A stretch of DNA of 64,000 nt from Planctomycetaceae bacterium (GTDB taxonomy: Bacteria > Planctomycetota > Planctomycetia > Planctomycetales > Planctomycetaceae), in contig CP051247.1 of assembly GCA_017795105.1 (NCBI GenBank), positions 1,116,001 to 1,180,000 on the forward strand, given 5' to 3'. The notes under the pieces were generated by a model that was not told where the DNA came from, did no database searches, and was given only the letters and a program-made list of their open reading frames with translations. Shown piece after piece: positions 8,588 through 17,094 of this stretch. A program made the translations under genes and the position numbers. Every line of letters begins with the position of its first letter. Position 1 is the stretch's first letter.

Positions 8588-10132
8588 TTAGCTGTTCGGC
8601 AATCGCTTGTTGTTCATCTGGTTGACGATGCTCTGCGGCTTTCCTGAGTTGATCAGTTCCAGAGCCTTGGCAATATCGGCATCCTGGCTGGTGATCACTT
8701 CAGTTTTTTCCACGATCACGTCCGGGGTGACACCGGCTCCCGACATTTCGCGTCCGTTCGGTGAGAAGAACTTGGCGGTGGTCAGTTTCAGGTTTCCAGA
8801 GACAGTTCGCAGTGGCAGGTGAGTCTGAACAGTTCCCTTACCGTAGCTCCGACGTCCCACGATCACTCCTCGTCCGTTGTCCTGGATGGCAGCTGCGAAG
8901 ATTTCGCTGGCCGAAGCCGAGTTTTCATCAACCAGAACCACCAGGGGCACTTTCCAGGTCTGAGCGAACTTGGCTCCCTGCTGCGTGTTGTCTGAGTAGT
9001 TGCGTCCCCGTGTCTGAACGATCGTTCCCTGGGGCAGGAACTTGTCGCACATTTCGACACAGATGTTGAGCAGACCACCCGGGTTTCCACGCAGGTCCAG
9101 AACCAGATTCTTCATTCCCTGATTGTGCAGCTTCCACAGAGCGGCATCGAGCTGCTTAGCCGTTTCGTCAGCGAACTGATCGATTCGGATGTATCCGGTG
9201 CCAGCTTCGTCGAGCATACGAGCTTCCGAAACCGACTCCAGAACCAGCTTACCGCGAACCACATGAATCATTTCCGTCCGTTCACCCCGCAGAACATTGA
9301 GGAGGACCGGGGTGCCTGCAGGACCAGCGATGAGGCCGGCGATATCCTGCAGAGACTTCGATTCAGTCACTTCTCCATTGATGCTGCGGATGATATCTCC
9401 ACGCTGCACGCCAGCCTTTTCAGCGGGGCTGCCCTGGACAGGGCGAACCACCACTGCACCCTGATCGTGCTGCTTCATTTCGACGCCGATTCCGACGAGT
9501 TCTTCGCGTGACTTCAGGTCAGCCCGAGGAGCAGAAGCCTGCACGTTCGGGTTGAACGAAGAGTACTTGTCGAGCGAGTCGATGTTTCCGTTGATGAATT
9601 CCATGCCGACAGCGGTCGGGTTGATACCGATTCCGCCAGCCAGCTGGTACATGCTCCAGCTCATGGCCTGAGCAGCTTCGTTAGCCGTGCGAACATTCGT
9701 TTCGTCAGCCATCCGACGCAGTTCTGCCCGAGCCCGAACGAGTGTTTCTTCGCTGGCCTTCACATTGTTGGCCTTCAGGAAGGCTGGGTTCTCCAGAGCA
9801 GCAGCCAGGTGATTGAGGGCATGGCGAGTCCGAACTTCGTAGGTGTTCGGGTCGACATGACGGTCATCAATCAGGTTGCTCACTTCCATGAACAGGTTTC
9901 GCAGCTGGGTGTCGCTGGTCGACCGCAGGAAAGTCTGCAGTTTGCTGTCGTTGACCCGGTAGCTGATTCGCTGCTGAGTCGCTTCCGAAGAGAGGTCAGC
10001 CACGTAGTTCTTACCGAGCTCGCCGGCCAGACCCGTCGAAGTCATTCCACCGACAGCCAGGATGGTCGACAGAGCCATCAGGCGAAGTTTCGGTTCCCAC
10101 TTCTTCCAGTTAGTCTTGAACTTGTTCAACAT
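8588..10132 (-). CDS. S41 family carboxyl-terminal processing peptidase with PDZ domain
   Basis: Envelope serine protease of the CtpA/Prc group, 514 residues. It has a basic N-terminus with a hydrophobic signal segment (about 18-36), an alpha-helical N-domain, a PDZ domain (about 215-300, GSPAEKAGVQRGDIIRSING) and an S41 catalytic core carrying the nucleophile Ser in DENSASASEIFA and the general-base Lys in RSYGKGTVQT. The start at 10132 was chosen over 10177 because AAAGGAG sits 7 bases upstream of it. Likely monocistronic, ending at an intrinsic terminator. Substrates are probably periplasmic or lipoprotein C-termini, as known for the family. Confidence 0.95.
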   Translation of the reverse strand: MLNKFKTNWKKWEPKLRLMALSTILAVGGMTSTGLAGELGKNYVADLSSEATQQRISYRVNDSKLQTFLRSTSDTQLRNLFMEVSNLIDDRHVDPNTYEVRTRHALNHLAAALENPAFLKANNVKASEETLVRARAELRRMADETNVRTANEAAQAMSWSMYQLAGGIGINPTAVGMEFINGNIDSLDKYSSFNPNVQASAPRADLKSREELVGIGVEMKQHDQGAVVVRPVQGSPAEKAGVQRGDIIRSINGEVTESKSLQDIAGLIAGPAGTPVLLNVLRGERTEMIHVVRGKLVLESVSEARMLDEAGTGYIRIDQFADETAKQLDAALWKLHNQGMKNLVLDLRGNPGGLLNICVEMCDKFLPQGTIVQTRGRNYSDNTQQGAKFAQTWKVPLVVLVDENSASASEIFAAAIQDNGRGVIVGRRSYGKGTVQTHLPLRTVSGNLKLTTAKFFSPNGREMSGAGVTPDVIVEKTEVITSQDADIAKALELINSGKPQSIVNQMNNKRLPNS

Positions 10133-10139
10133 CTCTCGT

Positions 10140-10146
10140 CTCCTTT
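10140..10146 (-). promoter_or_regulatory. Strong ribosome-binding site fixing the S41 protease start
   Basis: AAAGGAG on the minus strand, 7 bases before the ATG at 10132. It supports this start rather than the longer in-frame alternative. Confidence 0.8.
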
Positions 10147-10745
10147 CGAATGTTTTTACTGAGTGCGAGTGTCTCACGTTCGCATTCAGAAGTTCGTCTC
10201 TCGTCTCAGCGGTGTGCTTCGCCTCAGGGTGTCATCGATTCCTTGGTTCACTTCGATGACTGGTGTTGTTGTTTGTTACCACCTGAGTTTTCGTCACAAC
10301 CGTCTTGCCCCTCAGGGCTGACAGGGCTTAATGCATTGAGCGTGCCAATGAGAAAAACGAATTTTTCAGGTTTCCGCAACCACTTACCCCACAACATCTT
10401 GGATACTGCGTGTAAGTTTTACACGTGTCGACATCCTGTCGAAATTGCAACTTTGGGGTAGACGAGATCGTGGAAAAAGATACGTGAGAGAAAGTTGACA
10501 ATTCCCGGCATTTTCCGGGAAATAATCCACAGGTTTTAAACTGCGGGATCTGCGGGAGCTTTTCGGGTCGGCATATTGCCTGAACAGGATCGTGGCTGCC
10601 TCTCTTGCTCGGGAGGCGTAGACCGCAGGAGTTGCCGTTCAAACTGGCTTGAACCCTGGCCGGGCCGCTACACTGAGCCGAGGAACACACGCCTCTGGTT
10701 TCTGATTGAACAGCGCGTGATCCGCAATCAGCCCGGGCCGCGACG
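10147..10745. other. Long divergent intergenic region
   Basis: About 600 bases between the divergent S41 gene and the receiver-like gene. The only structure I see is a palindrome, CGTGTAA-GTT-TTACACG, at 10409-10425, which could be an operator. No credible gene, RNA or terminator was found. Confidence 0.4.
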
Positions 10746-11576
10746 ATGCTTAAACTCAGTCCCCATTCGATGTTGCATTCGCAGCCTCAGGTTCGGGTTG
10801 CGACCGTGGCCGCTTCCAAGAACCAGATTGAGCGGCTGACAACCAGTCTTCCACCGGCGGCTGAGCAAACACATTACCCCGGTCTTGAAGCACTCTGTGA
10901 CACCGCGACTGAAACCGCCAATCTGATTCTGGTTTTTCAGAGCCATCAGGATCAGTTCCCAGCAGAAGGGCCGGCGAGACTGCGGAACCGTTTTCCGCTG
11001 GCCTGCCTGTTGGTCGTACTTGACGAGCTTTCCGCTGCGGAAGGGAGAAATCGCAGTTTCTGGCCGGTCGCGTGGTGTGTTCCCGACTGGAAGCTTCAGG
11101 ACCGGCTCGCCCAGGAACTGGAAGTGCTGTCCGGAAGCCGCCCTGCTCTGGCGACGACTGCGGATCGCGATCAGATTGCCGGCTTTGAACTCTCGACAGC
11201 GAACCGAAGCTGCGATGTCCCGACCGCGCCGCTGATCAGCTTTTCCGCCGATCCCATCTGGATCGAAACACTTCGCCAACTGCTACGCGAGGCCGCTGCG
11301 GATCGGATTTCAGTCGACGCATGTTCCCAGTTATCGAGTCTGCAGTCGCGACTTCAGGCATCCCCGGCCTCGAAACTGGTGTTCGATGTTGATCCTCTTG
11401 AAGGTCGGATCGGCGAGTGGCTGCAGGAGAATCGGTCGCTGATTGCGGATCGTCACTCGATCGCACTTTCGAACTGGATCACCAAGGAAACGCAGAGAAA
11501 GCTGATGTCTGCCGGATTTCGAGCCGTGGTCTGCAAACTGAATCCGCTCGGAATTCAGCGAACCATCTTCGAGTGA
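10746..11576 (+). CDS. Uncharacterised protein, possibly two degenerate receiver-like domains
   Basis: 276 residues, no signal peptide or membrane segment. I do not recognise a family with confidence. The second half (about 162-276) has the alpha/beta periodicity of a response-regulator receiver: an initial strand LISFSADPIWIETL, a central strand KLVFDVDPLE with an acidic residue where the phospho-acceptor would be, and a final AGFRAVVCKLNPLG segment resembling the conserved Lys loop. The first half may be a similar, more diverged domain. It lies about 250 bases upstream of, and co-directional with, an NtrC-type regulator, which fits a signalling role (inference). Confidence 0.6.
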   Translation: MLKLSPHSMLHSQPQVRVATVAASKNQIERLTTSLPPAAEQTHYPGLEALCDTATETANLILVFQSHQDQFPAEGPARLRNRFPLACLLVVLDELSAAEGRNRSFWPVAWCVPDWKLQDRLAQELEVLSGSRPALATTADRDQIAGFELSTANRSCDVPTAPLISFSADPIWIETLRQLLREAAADRISVDACSQLSSLQSRLQASPASKLVFDVDPLEGRIGEWLQENRSLIADRHSIALSNWITKETQRKLMSAGFRAVVCKLNPLGIQRTIFE

Positions 11577-11815
11577 GCAGAACGAACCCGTCCTCAGGCG
11601 GGGTTCCGGCTGTCGGTTTTTGAGCCGCCGGAATTGAACACTTTTTCTACAAAACTCGAATTGCTCCACTTTTTGATATCTGTTATCACCCGCCTCTCAC
11701 GTGGCACCGGCCAGTTCATCAGCAATTGAACCGGGCCACTAAATGGTCCCATCCAGTACCCCTCCGCGTATTCATGGATGAATCCGCTGTCGGTTTCCCA
11801 CCGATTGCAGGTGTC

Positions 11816-11821
11816 AAGGAG
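11816..11821 (+). promoter_or_regulatory. Ribosome-binding site supporting a TTG start
   Basis: AAGGAG, 6 bases before the TTG at 11828. It supports initiation at this non-ATG codon. Confidence 0.75.
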
Positions 11822-11827
11822 TAGACT

Positions 11828-13249
11828 TTGAACTCACCATCAGCTGGCAAATTGCGTGTCCTCTTCGTCGATGACGAAGCGCCTATTCGGGATGTGATGA
11901 AACTCGAGCTTCCACGCATGGGCCATGATCCGACGATCTGTGAAGACGGTCAGTCGGCCATGAAAGCGCTGGAAAAGCATACATTCGACGCAGCGATCAT
12001 CGACCTGCGGATGCCGGGATTGAGCGGCTGGGATGTGGTCGATCACATCAAGCAGGTCTCGCCGGAAACCGAAATCATCATCAGCACCGGCCATGGCAGC
12101 ATGGAAGCCGCCATTCAGGCACTCCGGAAAGGTGCGTACGATTTCATTCCGAAGCCGTGCAAGCTCGTCACAATCGCCAACGTGTTAAAACGCGTGGCTG
12201 ATAAACGGGCCATGATGAATAAGACAATCGCTCTGGAGAATCGACTGAAGGCGGTCGAGGGAACGTGCCGCATGATCGGCAGCACGCCCGCGATGCAGCA
12301 GGTCAAGTCGATGATCTCCAAGGTCGCTCCGACTGACTCGGCTGTCCTTGTTCTCGGTGAAACCGGAACGGGAAAAGAACTGGTCGCACGGCGTATCCAT
12401 GAAGAGAGCCATCGCGCTCAGATGCCATTCGTGGCCGTCAACTGTGGTGCTTTACCGGAGAACCTCGTCGAAAGCGAGTTCTTCGGCCACCGCAAGGGCG
12501 CGTTCACCGGAGCCGATGCTCCGCGCAAGGGACTCTTCGAAGTCGCCAACGGCGGCACGCTGTTCCTCGACGAACTTGGCGAGCTCGATCGCAACATGCA
12601 GGTCAAACTGCTGCGGTTCCTCGAAGCAGGCGAAGTCCGTCGCGTTGGGGAGAACGAAGCGTTTCATGTCGACGTCCGCATCGTCTGTGCGACGAACCGT
12701 CATCTGGAAGAGATGGTCAGTGCCGGCACGTTCCGCGAAGACCTTTACTTCCGTGTGAATACATTCCAGATCAACCTGCCGCCGCTGCGAGAACGTCGCG
12801 ACGATATCCCGTCCATCGCCCGGAATCTGGTGACGCGTTATCTCAAGCGGAGCGAAGTTCCGGAGAACATCTTCTCTCCGGAGACGATCGAAACACTGAA
12901 AGCTCATGTCTGGACCGGGAACGTCCGGGAACTGGCAAACGCCATCGAGTATTCGGTCATCCTCTCCGGCGGCCAGACGATCCTGCCGGAACATCTGCCG
13001 ACCAGCGTAACGAATCGCGTCACGGTGAACCTGCCCCCCGCCCCGGCTCCTGCTCCGGTTGCGGAAGCCGCTCCCGTGGAGCATGAAGTCAAAACGCTCC
13101 GTCAGGTCGAACAGGAAATCATTCTGGCTTCCCTGGAACGCAATCAGGGGGATAAGCCTCAGACAGCACGCGAACTCGGCATTGCTCTGAAGACGCTTTA
13201 TAACAAGCTGAACCAGTACGAAGCTCAGGGACTCGAAATCGCCAGCTGA
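11828..13249 (+). CDS. Sigma-54-dependent NtrC-family response regulator
   Basis: 473-residue two-component activator of sigma-54 promoters. It has an N-terminal receiver (about 9-122) with phospho-acceptor D59 in FDAAIIDLRMPG and the conserved Lys at about 109, a AAA+ domain with Walker A GETGTGKE (177-184), the sigma-54 contact loop GAFTGA (224-229) and Walker B GGTLFLDEL (242-250), and a C-terminal Fis-type helix-turn-helix (about 430-470). Translation starts at TTG, fixed by AAGGAG 6 bases upstream and the family-like N-terminus. No histidine kinase is adjacent, so its partner is encoded elsewhere. Ends at a strong terminator. Confidence 0.95.
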   Translation: MNSPSAGKLRVLFVDDEAPIRDVMKLELPRMGHDPTICEDGQSAMKALEKHTFDAAIIDLRMPGLSGWDVVDHIKQVSPETEIIISTGHGSMEAAIQALRKGAYDFIPKPCKLVTIANVLKRVADKRAMMNKTIALENRLKAVEGTCRMIGSTPAMQQVKSMISKVAPTDSAVLVLGETGTGKELVARRIHEESHRAQMPFVAVNCGALPENLVESEFFGHRKGAFTGADAPRKGLFEVANGGTLFLDELGELDRNMQVKLLRFLEAGEVRRVGENEAFHVDVRIVCATNRHLEEMVSAGTFREDLYFRVNTFQINLPPLRERRDDIPSIARNLVTRYLKRSEVPENIFSPETIETLKAHVWTGNVRELANAIEYSVILSGGQTILPEHLPTSVTNRVTVNLPPAPAPAPVAEAAPVEHEVKTLRQVEQEIILASLERNQGDKPQTARELGIALKTLYNKLNQYEAQGLEIAS

Positions 13250-13276
13250 TGCGAGATGATCTCCACGGTTTATAAG

Positions 13277-13315
13277 ACAGGGACGGGTTCATCTGGAACT
13301 CGTCCCTGTTTTTTT
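13277..13315 (+). terminator. Intrinsic terminator after the NtrC-type regulator
   Basis: ACAGGGACG (13277-13285) pairs with CGTCCCTGT (13301-13309), extended by a second partly paired segment, and is followed by a run of seven T. Confidence 0.9.
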
Positions 13316-13371
13316 GATAGTGTCATTATTCAACCGCTACGACACGTCTCTTCAACGAAACGGAGTTTCCG

Positions 13372-14316
13372 ATGACGTCAGCACTGCGCGGGGATCTCCT
13401 TCGATTCGCTTTGGCTTCGCTTCTTATTCTCGGTACCGCCGCGTCGAGTCTGGTTCTGGCCGAAGTGAAACCCCGAACGTTGTCTTCAGAATCAGACTGG
13501 ATTCCGGACGATAACGACGAGTTTCTGAGGATGTTGAAAGCCGAAGATGCGAAACTCGATTCCGTCAGAGTGACTGTCCAGCAGAACAAGACCATCAAAC
13601 GCTCGCCGCTCGAAGAGCATCTCCATGATTCATTCGCCGCCTTTAAGTATGGAGGCGATCCCCCGCCGCGGCCGGAGAGTTATGAACCGTTTGAACGGGA
13701 AACTTCGGCCACCATTACTATGACACTCGAAAATGGTGACACGACGATCGAGCGGACCTCAATGTTCGATGGGCGAGGAGAGCCTCTACCCGAACCGTCT
13801 CGCGCCAGGACTTCGAACGCATCAGGAATGACGGAATGTACCATCACAATGCATGGCGAGAGCCTCACCGTTGAGAAAGTGACGCCTCTTGAGGAGCGGG
13901 GACTTTTCTACGAATCCAGAATGCAACTTGAGTTTGCGCTAGGAGTGGGGTTCGGCAGCCGACTGGAATCGATCGAGAAGATTGAACGTGAAGGCGCGAT
14001 GGCCCGCGTTTACGGAACGATGCGAATCTGGACGCATGACATCACCGACGCGGTTCTACTCGTTGATTCTGACCTCATTGTCCGAGAAGCAATTCTGATC
14101 GCCAACAGCAAAGGCCATGTGACTCGATTCGAAATCCGCACCTCAGGCACGGTCACATCGCCTGATCACGGAAGCTTTGCGGCAGCATCGAAGTATAAGC
14201 GAACGGCTCTCGGCATCCTGCGCGATGGAGAAACCGAAGGAAAGATTCGGGTCGTCGACGATTACTGCACCGAAGATCACGAGGTGATCGCGATTCTGCC
14301 AACTCAGCAGCCTTAA
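13372..14316 (+). CDS. Uncharacterised secreted protein
   Basis: 314 residues with a signal peptide (about 1-30, hydrophobic core FALASLLILGTAAS). The mature part is hydrophilic, beta-rich and has no motif that I recognise; two Cys are spaced far apart. The start has CGGAG about 7 bases upstream. Probably periplasmic. It is convergent with the next gene, separated by only 12 bases. Confidence 0.7.
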   Translation: MTSALRGDLLRFALASLLILGTAASSLVLAEVKPRTLSSESDWIPDDNDEFLRMLKAEDAKLDSVRVTVQQNKTIKRSPLEEHLHDSFAAFKYGGDPPPRPESYEPFERETSATITMTLENGDTTIERTSMFDGRGEPLPEPSRARTSNASGMTECTITMHGESLTVEKVTPLEERGLFYESRMQLEFALGVGFGSRLESIEKIEREGAMARVYGTMRIWTHDITDAVLLVDSDLIVREAILIANSKGHVTRFEIRTSGTVTSPDHGSFAAASKYKRTALGILRDGETEGKIRVVDDYCTEDHEVIAILPTQQP

Positions 14317-14328
14317 GACGGCACTGAC

Positions 14329-14907
14329 TCAGTTCGCCGATGCCTGTTCCGATTCTGGTTCTTCGCGGGCGCCTTCGGTGACTCGCAGTGCGAATCGGCT
14401 TTTCTTCTTGTCATCATCGCGGTAAACGACTCGCACTTTATCGCCGGTCTGGAGATCCTCGGCGGCTTCGGCATCACCGGCGAACTCTGTCGCTGAAGTC
14501 ATCACGATTTCCCAAGGGGGGGATGGTTCTCCCTCTTCGGCGTCATCTTCATCGGGCATCGGCTGCACATTCAAGATTTTATCGCCGCCGGCTCGTCCGA
14601 CGGAAACCACCGTCCCTTCGATGACTTCGGAATTTGAGAGCACTTCGACCTGCTCTCCGGTCTGGGTGACGGCTTCGGCGGCAGCGTCGGCAGACTCCGC
14701 CACTTCGTCCGTATTCACGGCAACCGTCAACGCGATCGAATCATCGGTGACATCACCGTCGACCCAAAACCAGCCGCTGAAAAGTCCCACGACGAAAACG
14801 ACCAGGAGAACTGCTGCGGAGATCGAGACGGTCCACCCGATCTGCATCATTCGCCAGCTCCACGTCGTCTTTTCCCGCTCGATATGTTCGTCATCGTAAT
14901 CGTTCAC
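14329..14907 (-). CDS. Uncharacterised single-span membrane protein
   Basis: 192 residues: an acidic cytoplasmic N-terminus, one membrane helix (about 27-48, SISAAVLLVVFVVGLFSG) and an acidic Glu/Asp/Ala-rich extracytoplasmic domain. The segment EVIEGTVVSVGRAGG resembles a small beta-barrel strand pair, as does TGDKVRVVYRDDD, but no family can be named. Start is GTG at 14907, with AGGGGG 8 bases upstream. It lies downstream of, and co-directional with, the multi-span gene at 15033. Confidence 0.65.
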   Translation of the reverse strand: MNDYDDEHIEREKTTWSWRMMQIGWTVSISAAVLLVVFVVGLFSGWFWVDGDVTDDSIALTVAVNTDEVAESADAAAEAVTQTGEQVEVLSNSEVIEGTVVSVGRAGGDKILNVQPMPDEDDAEEGEPSPPWEIVMTSATEFAGDAEAAEDLQTGDKVRVVYRDDDKKKSRFALRVTEGAREEPESEQASAN

Positions 14908-15032
14908 GGTCTATTCCCCCTGCTTCGCGGATTCGCCTGTGTCAGCTATCAGACGGATGGAAGCAAATCCTATTCCGATCCCTGTGACACAGGAAAACGC
15001 CCGCGGATCGTCAGGAAACGCCTGCCGGGAGG

Positions 15033-16247
15033 TCAGCGCGACGTCTCAGGAACCGTTTCCTGCGGCGGGGCCTCCGGAAGAGCAGGCGAATGCTGGGGCA
15101 ACACGCGATTTTCGTCGAGAATGCCTCCGGAGATGTAGGTCTGAAGCAGGGGACGATTGCGGACCTGAAACTCGCGGGCGTCGCCAGTCAGTTCGCTCAC
15201 AAGGGGTCCGATCTCTGTCAGTCGGGCCGAGCCGGAAATCGTGCGAATGGCAACCTTCTTCTGAAGCCGAAGCAACTGACCAGCGATCAGATCCGGAAGT
15301 TCCGCCCGTGTGAACCAGGCCAGCCCCAGCACGACAACCGCAAGCACGATCGCAAACGAGGTGCTGTAACTGGCGGCGAGCAGAATGAGCGCCATCAACG
15401 TCGTCGCAATCATCACCGGGCGGCGCTGTTCCGGCGGGGCGATCGCGACAGCCGCTGCTGTGAGTGCGAACCAGCCGATGGTGATGATCGCAGTCAGCGC
15501 GGTGAAAGGCAGCAGCCAGTTCCAGATCTGTCCAACGGTCGAACCAGTCACGGTCCAGCCCCAGATCTCGGAAGCGATCATGAGGACGGGAAGCAGGATC
15601 ATCAGGTAGATCAAAATTCCGAGCAGCCGGGCGAATGTGTCGGCGAACGACTCTCCTGCGGCCGGCCCGGCGGCGGTCGTCGCATCCTGAGATTCCTCGA
15701 CTTCCTGACCATTGGAACCCACCGCTGCTTCGGGTTCGTTGTGCACAATCCGTTTCTGCCCGGCGACGTTCTCGGGACTCGGTTCGTTTGGACACAGCAG
15801 TTCGAACTGTCGCCTGACGGATGTGTTATCAAAGATCGCCAGAATCGCCCCGGCCACGACGCGGGCCAACCCGAAAGCAACGAGAACCGTCAGCAGCAGC
15901 GACCAGAACTGCCAGGCGAACGTAACGACGTTATCGATGCCGGGAATCGTAACTTCGTGCTGGTAATCAAATTGCCAGACCACCGTGAGGAGTATCGTCA
16001 GGAATACTCCCCAACTGACGACCGCGGCCGGTGTGAGATTCGCGTTCATCGGACGACGGGAAAGCGGCTTCCAGGGAGGCACGAACAGCGAATTGAAGTT
16101 CATCGAAGAAAGGAGGAACCAGACAGCCAGTCCGCCGACGATTGCCAGCATTCCACCGGCCGTTCCCCACATCAGAAACGTCGACGAGAACGCTGCAGAG
16201 GTCTCCGCGCCTGCATTCTGAGCCAACACATAGAATTGTGAACACAC
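15033..16247 (-). CDS. Uncharacterised multi-span membrane protein
   Basis: 404 residues with about eight hydrophobic helices in two groups (about 25-50, 75-95, 110-140, then 210-235, 245-270 and 280-320), separated by an acidic cytoplasmic or periplasmic loop at about 150-200. A charged C-terminal tail follows. No transporter motif was recognised. The start is GTG at 16247 with AGGA about 10 bases upstream; other near-cognate starts a few codons in are possible. It may be co-transcribed with 14329-14907. Confidence 0.65.
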   Translation of the reverse strand: MCSQFYVLAQNAGAETSAAFSSTFLMWGTAGGMLAIVGGLAVWFLLSSMNFNSLFVPPWKPLSRRPMNANLTPAAVVSWGVFLTILLTVVWQFDYQHEVTIPGIDNVVTFAWQFWSLLLTVLVAFGLARVVAGAILAIFDNTSVRRQFELLCPNEPSPENVAGQKRIVHNEPEAAVGSNGQEVEESQDATTAAGPAAGESFADTFARLLGILIYLMILLPVLMIASEIWGWTVTGSTVGQIWNWLLPFTALTAIITIGWFALTAAAVAIAPPEQRRPVMIATTLMALILLAASYSTSFAIVLAVVVLGLAWFTRAELPDLIAGQLLRLQKKVAIRTISGSARLTEIGPLVSELTGDAREFQVRNRPLLQTYISGGILDENRVLPQHSPALPEAPPQETVPETSR

Positions 16248-16497
16248 CGGCGAGGTTCCTGCAGCATGAGAGAGAAAGTCTTCAGGAGTATGTGAACTGA
16301 TCCCCCGGGAGGTTGCAAGGATCGATTCGCGGTCTAGATTCGACTTCTCCGCTTCCGGGGCGACCTGGCCGCAATCGCCACCCGGAACTGATCATCCGTC
16401 CCCGGAAAACTTTCGGAATTATTGACCCGAAAACCGTTCGTTTACGTTGTTAAGAATGAATGGCATCGCCACGAACTCTGTTTCGAAGGGACGAACG

Positions 16498-16998
16498 ATG
16501 GCATCGACAGGAAAAATGAACTGGAAAGCACTCCGAAAAACAATCGATCGCGTTCTTTGCTGGGTCATCGGTCTGCCTTTGGCCTGGCTGGTCGTCACGA
16601 GCGTCTTTCACTGGCAATTCAGCTGGTCGAACACGCTGTTTCTCAGCTTCTACCTGCTGCTGTACCTGGTGATGGCGGCGGTCTCGGTCGCGGTCCGCAC
16701 GGCTGAAAGTGAACTGCCGACGATCACCTTCTGGTCGGTCTGCGTATTCCCGCTTATCGGGATGTCGCGGATCGTCGGCCAGCTGATGCACAGCGAGTAC
16801 GCCACCGGAGGGGGCGCTCCGCTCGGATCCACGATCCTGACAATGATCCTGGGGACAATCTCCCTTTATCTGTTCATGCGCTGGGAACAGAAAAAGGATC
16901 TGGCCCGCCATCCGGATGCAGCCGCGAAGAAAGTCCGCTACCTCACCATTCGCCGGCCGACTTCAAGCTGGTCGGGGGACGAAGTCGCGTGGTGGTAA
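16498..16998 (+). CDS. Uncharacterised four-helix membrane protein
   Basis: 166 residues. A basic N-terminus is followed by four predicted membrane helices (about 20-37, 42-63, 76-95 and 110-130) and a basic C-terminal tail. The ATG at 16498 is chosen over 16447 because AAGGGA precedes it by 7 bases and the upstream residues are not family-like. Function unknown; planctomycete lineage-specific as far as I can tell. Confidence 0.65.
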   Translation: MASTGKMNWKALRKTIDRVLCWVIGLPLAWLVVTSVFHWQFSWSNTLFLSFYLLLYLVMAAVSVAVRTAESELPTITFWSVCVFPLIGMSRIVGQLMHSEYATGGGAPLGSTILTMILGTISLYLFMRWEQKKDLARHPDAAAKKVRYLTIRRPTSSWSGDEVAWW

Positions 16999-16999
16999 A

Positions 17000-17033
17000 A
17001 GAAAGAAGCACCGACGATCTCGCCGGTGCTTCT
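17000..17033. terminator. Bidirectional terminator between convergent genes
   Basis: AAGAAGCACCG (17003-17013) pairs with CGGTGCTTCTT (17023-17033). On the minus strand the stem runs into CTTTCTTTT, so it can terminate the barrel-like gene; on the plus strand it directly follows the membrane gene. Confidence 0.75.
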
Positions 17034-17094
17034 TCACATCCCCATTTCAGCGCGCCCAATCCTCAGAGGGTCGAGCAATCCCTTGCCGCGTGAC

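Noticed and set aside
15090..16241. A 383-codon plus-strand frame opposite the multi-span membrane gene
   Set aside because: Its composition (Arg, Gln, His-rich) is that of a shadow, whereas the minus frame has well-ordered membrane helices.
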